A stretch of 9,589 nt of DNA, taken from assembly GCA_003558145.1 (NCBI GenBank), contig PWMP01000133.1:1-9589 (forward strand). Direction: 5' to 3'. The DNA is from Elusimicrobiota bacterium (lineage in GTDB: Bacteria; CG03; SLGR01; PWQF01). This document shows positions 1 to 6,050 of the stretch, piece after piece. A program made the translations under genes and the position numbers. The notes under the pieces are model-generated. The model did not search any database. It was not told the DNA's origin and was given only the letters and a program-made list of their open reading frames with translations. The number at the start of each line of letters is the position of its first letter. Positions within the stretch are counted from its first letter, which is position 1.

Positions 1-509
1 ACCCCCGCTGACTCAAGAGCCTTAAGATCCTCAGCGTCATCAATAAGATAGGGAAATTCGCCTATTTCCTTAATAAGCTTGTGTACTTTTTCTTCCGTGT
101 TCTCTATCAGCACAAAATCCGTTTTTGTCTCCGTAAGGTTTCTTACCACTTCTTCACCAAGACGGCCCATTCCGCATACAATAATATGATTTTTAAGTGT
201 CTTTATTTTTTTATCCATTTTTCTCCTGTCTAAATATTCTCCGATTTCTCCTTCTAATATTAAAGATGAAAACATAGCAAATGTAACCGTAATAAGCGTA
301 ATTCCTCCCGCGATAAGAGTTATGGTAAACATTTTTCCGGCAGGTGAGAGCGGAACTACTTCTTTGAATCCTACTGTTGAAACAGTTATGGTTGCCATGT
401 ACAAAGCTTCAAGTAAGTTAAGATTCTCAATTCTCATATAACCGAGAGTCCCGGCAATAAGTACTGTCAAAACAAGAATTATAAATATTAGTATTCTTTT
501 GAATATCAT
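1..509 (-). CDS. K+ channel with RCK (TrkA-N) domain, 3' end outside window
   Basis: Two-transmembrane K+ channel subunit fused to a cytoplasmic regulator-of-conductance (RCK) Rossmann domain; 169 whole codons are visible and the C-terminus runs off the window. Seen: TM1 at residues 4-24, a pore helix and filter around 35-50, TM2 at about 60-84, then a charged linker and the nucleotide-binding start of RCK with GMGRLG at 113-118 and an acidic residue (E136) after the second strand, as in NAD-binding folds. The filter reads TVGFKE (45-50) instead of the canonical TVGYGD. Start: ATG at 509-507, 7 nt after the waaA stop; the same frame has a stop just upstream and no other start codon in between. 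It is probably the distal gene of the same transcript. Family assignment is firm; ion selectivity and ligand are inferred. Confidence 0.9.
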   Translation of the reverse strand, partial: MIFKRILIFIILVLTVLIAGTLGYMRIENLNLLEALYMATITVSTVGFKEVVPLSPAGKMFTITLIAGGITLITVTFAMFSSLILEGEIGEYLDRRKMDKKIKTLKNHIIVCGMGRLGEEVVRNLTETKTDFVLIENTEEKVHKLIKEIGEFPYLIDDAEDLKALESAG

Positions 510-516
510 TACTCTT

Positions 517-1767
517 TTATGAACCCATAAAATTCTCTATCTCTTTGTTCAGGTTATAAGCTTGCTGTCTCTTTTTATCTGCTGCGGCCAGGTTTTCGGC
601 CCCGGCGTTTTCACAGTTCTTTTTGTCTTTAAGCCATTCCAGAAAAATATTATATAAATTAAGCTCCCCCATTGCCACTTTAAGCCCTCCTGCCAACCTG
701 AAATGTTCAACCTCCTGCATAAAATTACGGTAGGACGGCCCTACGGCTACGGGCTTGCCCCACACGGCAGGTTCTATAACGTTATGACCGCCCGTGGAGT
801 CAAAACTTCCGCCTACAAAAACCATAGAAGACAGGGAATATACAGCGGAAAGTTTTCCCATACTGTCCACAATTATGGTTTCCCCGGAACAGACGGGGCC
901 TTTTTTTTCGCTCCATAAAATACCTTCAATCATATTTTTCCGGAGCAGTTTCTTTACAGAGCCGGCGCGGTTTACATGCCTGGGCGAAATTATAAGACTG
1001 ATGTCTGGATATCTGCCGCGGAGGCGCTGAACAACTTTTATAATTATTTCTTCTTCCCCTTCGTGAGTACAACCGGCCGTTATAACCGGATGTTCTACAG
1101 TCATAAACCTGGGATCAGATGAATCTATGAAAGGCTTTTTGCCGAGATATTTCAAATTACCGAGAAGTTTAAGCGATTTTTTATCCGCTCCCGCAGCCAG
1201 GAATCTTTCGTAATTTTTTTTATCCCTCGCAAATATTATATCAAATTCCCTTAAAAGCGTTTTCATCAGGGAAGCTAATTTTGCGTACGTACCATATTTT
1301 TCATCTGACATCCTGGCATTAAAAAGAGCCTTGGGCATACCGGACGAAAATATAAGCGCGGGCCACAGTTCTGTTTCAGCTATAAAAAGTTTTGAAGGGC
1401 GGGCTATTTTCAAAAATTTTTTCCACAGGAAAACCAGGTCAAGCGGCATAAGAACGGCATAGCAGCCCGGAAAGAGTTTTTTTGCCAGGTCCCTGCCCGT
1501 GACTGTTGATGTAGTTATTACTGCCTTTATGTTGTTAAATGCCGGAATTCTTGAGACAAGTTTTACTTCGCCAACGCTCGAAGCATGTATCCATACCGAA
1601 TTTTTCACAGATTCAAGAGCCCGTTTTTCGTATTTTGTATACAGGGTAAGGCGCTGGTGAAGCGATTGGCGAAAACTTTTTTTACACATTAAAAGAATTA
1701 CGCCGAAAGGCATAAAAGCAGCAAAAAGAAGCAAATATAACAGCTGATAAAAATAAAGGTATTTCAC
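517..1767 (-). CDS. waaA: 3-deoxy-D-manno-octulosonic acid (Kdo) transferase
   Basis: Transfers Kdo from CMP-Kdo to the lipid A precursor at the inner face of the inner membrane, the first step of LPS core assembly (GT30 family). At 416 aa it has the usual family length. Seen: an N-terminal membrane anchor at about residues 5-27; HASSVGE at 61-67, where E67 aligns with the catalytic glutamate of the family's SVGE motif; ETELWP at 131-136; GNLKY at 203-207; SPRHVNR at 261-267; and the CMP-Kdo-binding GGSFDSTGGHNVIEPA at 319-334. The start is GTG at 1767-1765, overlapping the stop of the preceding acyltransferase gene as GTGA, so translation is probably coupled. The acyltransferase neighbour supports a lipid A/Kdo role. 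Whether it adds one, two or more Kdo residues cannot be read from the sequence. Confidence 0.97.
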   Translation of the reverse strand: MKYLYFYQLLYLLLFAAFMPFGVILLMCKKSFRQSLHQRLTLYTKYEKRALESVKNSVWIHASSVGEVKLVSRIPAFNNIKAVITTSTVTGRDLAKKLFPGCYAVLMPLDLVFLWKKFLKIARPSKLFIAETELWPALIFSSGMPKALFNARMSDEKYGTYAKLASLMKTLLREFDIIFARDKKNYERFLAAGADKKSLKLLGNLKYLGKKPFIDSSDPRFMTVEHPVITAGCTHEGEEEIIIKVVQRLRGRYPDISLIISPRHVNRAGSVKKLLRKNMIEGILWSEKKGPVCSGETIIVDSMGKLSAVYSLSSMVFVGGSFDSTGGHNVIEPAVWGKPVAVGPSYRNFMQEVEHFRLAGGLKVAMGELNLYNIFLEWLKDKKNCENAGAENLAAADKKRQQAYNLNKEIENFMGS

Positions 1768-2387
1768 AGCTGCTCAAGCAGACGGGCGGCTCTTTCTTCC
1801 TGCCGGTCTATAAGGCGTCCTATTTTTAAAGCTTCTTTTTCGGTATCAGCGTTTTCAGGTACATAATAAGGTCGGCCTATGGCTACGGCCGCCCTGTTGA
1901 AAGGGAGCGGCAGTACAAGCCGGTCCCAACTATTCATTATTTTTTTCCTTGCAGCTGCCCAGCTTACCGGAACCACAGGGCAGCCTGATTTTTGAGCAAG
2001 ATAAGGAACCCCTTTTTTTACAACACCTGCAGGCCCTTTCGGCCCGTCGGGAGTCACAGCAAGAACTTCCCCTTTTTTGAGAGAATTCAGCATTTCTACC
2101 ACTGCCCGGCGGGCCTGGCCCGGTTTTGACGCCGTACCCCTTACGCATCCAAATCCCAATGACTTAATAATTTTCCATATAATTTCTCCGTCCCTGGAGG
2201 TAGAGAGCAGTACTTTTATTCCTCTTTTCCGGTGAGAATACGAAAGAAACGCCAGACGGCGGTGCCAGAAAACGTAAATGAAAGGAGGCGGCGGTAAATT
2301 TTCTTCTCCGAAATATGCCAGGCGCGTGGTCAGTCCGGTCATTCTGATATAAAGATTCATTAAAGCTGAAACCAGATAAACAGCCAT
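1764..2387 (-). CDS. DUF374 family lysophospholipid/lipid A-type acyltransferase (LpxJ-like)
   Basis: Membrane-associated acyltransferase of the DUF374 group within the LPLAT superfamily; 207 aa, a normal length. Seen: a hydrophobic N-terminal segment (about 1-20), WHRRL at 41-45 carrying the likely catalytic H42, SRDGE at 64-68, RGTASKPG at 83-90, and the hallmark TPDGPKGPAG at 112-121 followed by a conserved KKGVPYLA stretch. DUF374 proteins in epsilonproteobacteria (LpxJ) act as late lipid A acyltransferases that do not need prior Kdo addition. The 4-nt overlap with waaA makes that role the best inference here, but the acyl donor and acceptor are not shown by the sequence. ATG start at 2387-2385 overlaps the metH stop by one base (TAATG). 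No good Shine-Dalgarno sequence is visible, so coupling to metH translation is likely. Confidence 0.93.
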   Translation of the reverse strand: MAVYLVSALMNLYIRMTGLTTRLAYFGEENLPPPPFIYVFWHRRLAFLSYSHRKRGIKVLLSTSRDGEIIWKIIKSLGFGCVRGTASKPGQARRAVVEMLNSLKKGEVLAVTPDGPKGPAGVVKKGVPYLAQKSGCPVVPVSWAAARKKIMNSWDRLVLPLPFNRAAVAIGRPYYVPENADTEKEALKIGRLIDRQEERAARLLEQL

Positions 2388-4687
2388 TACCCGGATATTA
2401 TATCTTCGGCAGCTTTCACCGCTTTTACGGCATCTTTAGCGTAAAATGCTCCTATTTGAGAGGCAAATTTTTCAGTTACCGCAGCGCCGCCTACCAGAAC
2501 GGGTATTTTCAGCTTTTTGCTGTCAATCAGCTGTTTTACTTCCTTCATACTATGCATTGTCGTTGTCATAAGAGAGGAAAGAGCCACTATATCGGCTTTG
2601 CGTTTTACAGCCTCATTAACTATTTTTTTCGAATCTATATCAACTCCCATGTCTATAACATCAAAAGAAGAGTTTTTAAGGAGCAGCGCTACAAGGTTTT
2701 TTCCGATGTCGTGTATATCCCCTTTTACCGTAGCGATTACTATTGTTCCTTTTTTCTTTATTTCGCTTTTGCCGGATTTTATATGTCTTTCAACTTCTTC
2801 TACAGCCGCCTCGGCGCTGCGCGCCGACTCTACAAGCTGAGGAAGAAAAATCCGCTTTTCGGAGTACTCTGCCCCAACCCTGTCAAGTGCGGGAGCTATA
2901 AGTTTTTCTATTATTTCAAACGGACTCATATCCTTAACGGCAAGGCGGGCAAGACGGACCGCTTCCTCCCTGCTACCCTCAAAAATTGCCTGAGAAAGCG
3001 GATTATCAAAACTAAATTTTTCCGATCCCGGGGCAAAATACCCGGTGTAGTTAAGCGCTCTTTTATCCCTGCCGGAAAGAAGTGAGGATGCGTAAAACAT
3101 ATAAACTAAATCTGTGTCCATGGGATCGACTATAAGAGCAGAGGCTCCGCAATAAACTGCAAGAGCGCTTAATGCCTGGTTTAAAAGAGCTCTCTGCGGC
3201 AAACCGCCGGAAACATTGCTCACCCCTATCACGGTATTAGCTGAAATATTCTCAATAGCCCTGAGCGTTTTATAGGCTGAGGACGTATCTGATGACGCAG
3301 CCAGAACAACCGGATCCACCAGAATCTTATCTTTTGAAATTCCTTCTTCACGGGCCCTTTTAAGCAGGCTTCGGGCAATTTTAATTTTGCCTTTTATGGT
3401 CCCGGGAACGCCTCTATCCGAAACACAAAGTGCTATAAAGGGAAGCCCGTATTTTTTTACTACGGGAAAAAGACTGTCCATTTTTTCTTTTTCCGCCGAT
3501 ATTGAGTTTAAAAGAAGCACGCCGGGATATCGCCTTGCAGCTTTTTCCACTTCTGCGGCGTTCTGTGAATCCAGAACAACCGGAAGAGACGTCCTTCTCT
3601 CTACAGCCATAACGGACTCTAAAGTTTTTTCTTCATGACGGCCAAGATTTATATCCAGGGCAAGGGCCCCGGCTTTTTTCTGCTTAAGCCCTTCGGCTGC
3701 TATTTTTGCTTCCGACGATGCAAGCTCAGGCCGCGCCGTAAAATTAATCCTTTCGCCTATTATTACCGGAAAGTCTCCAAACACGGTAAATGACGTACGG
3801 GAAGTTATTACCGCAGGTACTCTGCCGGGAGCAGGAGGAGGAGTAATATTTTTCACCGTTTTCTTCAGGGCCGCTATATGAGCCGGCGAGGTGCCGCAGC
3901 AGCCGCCTATAAAAGAAGCGCCGGCTTTCACTAGGCCCCGGCACTTTGCTGCGAAATCAGCCGGATTTTCCGGATATACCATAGTCCCCTTTGAAATATC
4001 CGGCAAACCGGCGTTAGGCTGCGCCATTACAGGTTTTGACGTATAGGCCCTGATTTTTTTGACAGCATCCGCCAAACCCTCGGGGCCAAAGGAACAATTA
4101 ACTCCTATTACATCAGCACCGAGCGCATCCATTACGGCAGCAGCCGCTTCGGCGGGAGTCCCGGTAGATGTCCTGTCCCCCGAAGAAAATGTCATAGATG
4201 CAAAAATCTTAAAGCCGTCTGCAGCTTCCCTTGCTCCTATCAGGGCCGCTCTCATCTCAGATATGTCGTCAAAAGTTTCAATAATAAGAGTATCAATACC
4301 AGCATCATAAAAAGCCCGGGCAGTCTTTTTAAAGATATTCACCGTTTCTTCAAAATCAAGCTTTCCTACGGGAGAGACCATTTTACCCGTAGGCCCTATG
4401 GAACCCGCTACAGTTAGTTTTTTGCGGCCGGAATCTGCAACTGCTTTTCGGGCCAGCTTTACCCCTGCAGATATAAGTTTTTTATAATCTTTTTTGAAAA
4501 TAGCCGGGTTGGCCGAAAAAGTGTTTGTCTGTATTATATCCGCGCCGGCCCGGATAAATTCACCATGTATTTCCCGCACGTCTTTGGGATTCTGAAGGTT
4601 GGATAAAGCAGATGAATCCTTTCCTCGCTTTGCAAGAGAAGTTCCCATTCCCCCATCCAAAATAAAGGGGACGGTTCTATTTTTCAT
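2387..4687 (-). CDS. metH: Cobalamin-dependent methionine synthase, short form without reactivation domain
   Basis: Transfers a methyl group from methyltetrahydrofolate through methylcobalamin to homocysteine; cytoplasmic. At 766 aa it has three of the four classic MetH modules. Homocysteine-binding barrel (about 9-285): zinc cysteines C198 (VNCSFGP) and C263-C264 (GGCCGT). Pterin-binding barrel (about 300-555): GERIN at 311-315, DINLG at 345-349, SNVSGGLP at 490-497. B12 cap and Rossmann module (about 565-766): DIHDIG at 657-662 with H659 as lower cobalt ligand, SSL at 704-706 and VGGAAV at 732-737. The AdoMet reactivation domain is absent, as in Thermotoga MetH, and a separate reactivation gene lies upstream. 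Odd: residues 2-8 (KNRTVPF) are encoded by the inverted repeat of the neighbouring transposase element, the ATG (4687-4685) lies inside the transposase ORF, and the protein enters ILDGGMGT at once without the usual N-terminal lead. Confidence 0.95.
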   Translation of the reverse strand: MKNRTVPFILDGGMGTSLAKRGKDSSALSNLQNPKDVREIHGEFIRAGADIIQTNTFSANPAIFKKDYKKLISAGVKLARKAVADSGRKKLTVAGSIGPTGKMVSPVGKLDFEETVNIFKKTARAFYDAGIDTLIIETFDDISEMRAALIGAREAADGFKIFASMTFSSGDRTSTGTPAEAAAAVMDALGADVIGVNCSFGPEGLADAVKKIRAYTSKPVMAQPNAGLPDISKGTMVYPENPADFAAKCRGLVKAGASFIGGCCGTSPAHIAALKKTVKNITPPPAPGRVPAVITSRTSFTVFGDFPVIIGERINFTARPELASSEAKIAAEGLKQKKAGALALDINLGRHEEKTLESVMAVERRTSLPVVLDSQNAAEVEKAARRYPGVLLLNSISAEKEKMDSLFPVVKKYGLPFIALCVSDRGVPGTIKGKIKIARSLLKRAREEGISKDKILVDPVVLAASSDTSSAYKTLRAIENISANTVIGVSNVSGGLPQRALLNQALSALAVYCGASALIVDPMDTDLVYMFYASSLLSGRDKRALNYTGYFAPGSEKFSFDNPLSQAIFEGSREEAVRLARLAVKDMSPFEIIEKLIAPALDRVGAEYSEKRIFLPQLVESARSAEAAVEEVERHIKSGKSEIKKKGTIVIATVKGDIHDIGKNLVALLLKNSSFDVIDMGVDIDSKKIVNEAVKRKADIVALSSLMTTTMHSMKEVKQLIDSKKLKIPVLVGGAAVTEKFASQIGAFYAKDAVKAVKAAEDIISG
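4664..4684 (-). repeat. Inverted end of the transposase element, left copy (inside metH)
   Basis: 21 bp whose plus-strand core is AAAGGGGACGGTTCTA followed by a T run; it matches the copy at 5379-5399 exactly in inverted orientation. On the minus strand it holds metH codons 2-8 in frame and the transposase stop codon (TAG, 4679-4677). Confidence 0.93.
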
Positions 4688-5360
4688 CTTTCTTTGCAGG
4701 AGGCCTGCCCCTTTTAAGTCTCTTCGGTTTTAAACCTTTTTTAATCATCTTATTTATAAATTCCTTATTCCCGTAAGCTCCGATTTTAAAAAATTTATCG
4801 TCAGTTCTTTTTTCTTCTCTTCTGGATTCAACAAAATCTTTATATAACTTAATTCTTTTTCCCTCATCGGAACTTAGTCCCAGATACTCCGGATTATAAT
4901 CAACTAATATGTCTTCTTTACCGGTATACTTATGGTAACTGCTCCATAAGTAATCACCGGGATTGTTAACAATCCTGGCGGAAACAGGGTTTCTTTCTAT
5001 ATACCTGCCACACTCCAGCATGTATTTGCCTGTCTGTATTATACAACTTTTAAATCTGTTCTGAAAAAAATGCCCGGCACCTCCATATTTATTTCTATAA
5101 TACTGGCTGTAACTTAAATTTAACGCTTTCATTGCTTTGCTTAAATCTTCAGACAACGGAACCTGCATTACAATATGGGAATGATTATTCATCAGCACAT
5201 AATGGAAAATTTTAATATTATGTTTATGTTTTATATGTGCCGCTTTTTCTTTAAAGTATTTAAAGTCTTTCTTTTCGTGGAATATATCATTACGATTATT
5301 CCCCCTTACCATTATGTGGTATATTCCGTTTTCAACAGTAAATCTTGCTATTCTTGGCAT
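4677..5360 (-). CDS. REP-associated tyrosine transposase-like protein (Y1_Tnp, HUH family)
   Basis: Single-strand DNA transposase/endonuclease of the IS200-like RAYT group; 227 aa, apparently intact. Seen: the N-terminal MPRIARF and YHIMVRGNNR segment (14-23) typical of the family; the HUH metal-binding pair H60-S-H62 in MNNHSHIVM; GHFFQNRFKS at 96-105; and RYIERNPVSA at 119-128, where Y120 aligns with the likely catalytic tyrosine preceding the conserved NPV. The C-terminal tail from about residue 205 is strongly basic and contains KRGRP (216-220), an AT-hook-like core. ATG at 5360-5358 has no strong Shine-Dalgarno. Its stop lies inside the left inverted repeat, so its last 11 nt overlap the metH start region. 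Related proteins are often single-copy domesticated genes, so current mobility is uncertain. Confidence 0.93.
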   Translation of the reverse strand: MPRIARFTVENGIYHIMVRGNNRNDIFHEKKDFKYFKEKAAHIKHKHNIKIFHYVLMNNHSHIVMQVPLSEDLSKAMKALNLSYSQYYRNKYGGAGHFFQNRFKSCIIQTGKYMLECGRYIERNPVSARIVNNPGDYLWSSYHKYTGKEDILVDYNPEYLGLSSDEGKRIKLYKDFVESRREEKRTDDKFFKIGAYGNKEFINKMIKKGLKPKRLKRGRPPAKKDEK

Positions 5361-5378
5361 CTTAATTGTTTTTCTTTA

Positions 5379-5399
5379 AAAAATAGAACCGTCCCCTTT
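5379..5399 (+). repeat. Inverted end of the transposase element, right copy
   Basis: Exact reverse complement of 4664-4684: an A run, then TAGAACCGTCCCCTTT on the plus strand. It lies in the 42-nt gap between the stop of the reactivation gene and the transposase ATG, so the transcript carries both arms of a potential 21-bp stem. Confidence 0.93.
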
Positions 5400-5402
5400 T
5401 GT

Positions 5403-6050
5403 TTACTGTTTGAACCAGCCCTGTACCGCCGCAACAGACTTGCGGGGAGTCATTATACCGGAAGGGGTGTATTTTATGCCTATTTTTGAGGCATCCAGTA
5501 TTTTAAGGATTTTTTCCGTTACCCGGATATCCCAGCCGCCGTATCCGGGAGAAATTCTCATCCCGGTGCAGCTTTCTTCTTCCCGGGCCTGCTCTGTTAT
5601 AAGCTTTGAAACAAAGTTGACCGCCTGTTCCGCCGCTTCGCTGCCGGCAGCATCCAACACAAGCGCCCGGGTAAGTTCTTTTTTCTTAAGATTATCTATT
5701 TCTTTTTCTATTTTTATTCCTGCGGTGGAAGCCATAAGTGTTACGGCCACACAGTTTGAAGATATTTTTTCCATTTTTTCAGAACCTTTAAGTATTTCAT
5801 TTTTTACTTTTTCAAAAGTATCTGAACTGCGCGGAACTGTCAGGTAGATTACGCAAGGGTACATAAGTTCATACGCCCTCTGCAGCTCCTGCTGAATAAG
5901 GCTTTCGGTTTCCGGTGGTATTTCTCCGCTTTTAGGGCTGTACTTCAGATGACGGAGGATTTCTCTTTTTCTGAGCTTTATCTTCAGCCCTTTTATTTTA
6001 CGAAGGGACTGAACAAGAGATAACTTTTTACTTTTTGTGCTGCCAGGCAT
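5403..6050 (-). CDS. Stand-alone MetH reactivation (AdoMet-binding) domain protein
   Basis: Resembles the C-terminal activation domain of cobalamin-dependent methionine synthase (Met_synt_B12), which binds AdoMet to re-methylate oxidised cob(II)alamin. About 215 aa from the ATG at 6050-6048. Seen in that numbering: RKREILRHLKY at about 27-37, a helical start like that of stand-alone homologues; MRISPGYGG at 164-172, with the Arg and Pro-Gly-Tyr equivalent to the AdoMet-contacting RxxPGY of E. coli MetH; and YTPSGIMTPRKSVAAV at 194-209, matching the family's final conserved block. The next housekeeping gene in the transcript is a MetH lacking exactly this domain, so the two probably work together, as described for Thermotoga. 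The start is uncertain: the chosen ATG overlaps secF by 23 nt, an in-frame TTG lies at 6071, and a shorter non-ATG start nearer RKRE is possible. Confidence 0.85.
   Translation of the reverse strand: MPGSTKSKKLSLVQSLRKIKGLKIKLRKREILRHLKYSPKSGEIPPETESLIQQELQRAYELMYPCVIYLTVPRSSDTFEKVKNEILKGSEKMEKISSNCVAVTLMASTAGIKIEKEIDNLKKKELTRALVLDAAGSEAAEQAVNFVSKLITEQAREEESCTGMRISPGYGGWDIRVTEKILKILDASKIGIKYTPSGIMTPRKSVAAVQGWFKQ

Larger units (their letters stand above)
4664..5399 (-). mobile_element. REP-associated-type (Y1/HUH) transposase element with 21-bp inverted ends
   Basis: A 736-bp unit defined by a perfect 21-bp inverted repeat at 4664-4684 and 5379-5399, enclosing one transposase ORF. Neither repeat extends further: the flanking bases do not pair on either side. 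No target-site duplication is apparent, as expected for Y1 single-strand transposition, which makes none. The element lies between the stop of the MetH-reactivation gene (3 bases from the right repeat) and the first conserved codons of metH. By eye it is clearly more A+T-rich than its neighbours, consistent with later arrival. Boundaries are inferred only from the repeats; the true cleavage sites could lie a few bases away. Confidence 0.8.

Noticed and set aside
2456..3085. Long open frame of about 209 codons on the plus strand inside metH.
   Set aside because: It is antisense to a well-conserved MetH B12 and pterin region, has no recognisable domain and has an unusual Tyr/Phe/Arg-rich composition; a shadow frame.
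4644..4648. Internal ATG (M14 of MetH) as the true start that would avoid the element.
   Set aside because: It lies inside the conserved DGGMGT loop; starting there would remove the first strand of the homocysteine-binding barrel.
5361..5402. Possible cobalamin or SAM riboswitch, or a terminator, ahead of the transposase and metH.
   Set aside because: The gap is only 42 nt and is mostly the inverted repeat; there is no B12 box, no SAM-type stem set and no GC-rich hairpin followed by a U run.
5175..5489. Plus-strand open frame crossing the transposase 5' end and the right inverted repeat, also reading KNRTVPF.
   Set aside because: The shared peptide arises only because the inverted repeat is symmetric. 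The frame is antisense to two real genes and has no other support.
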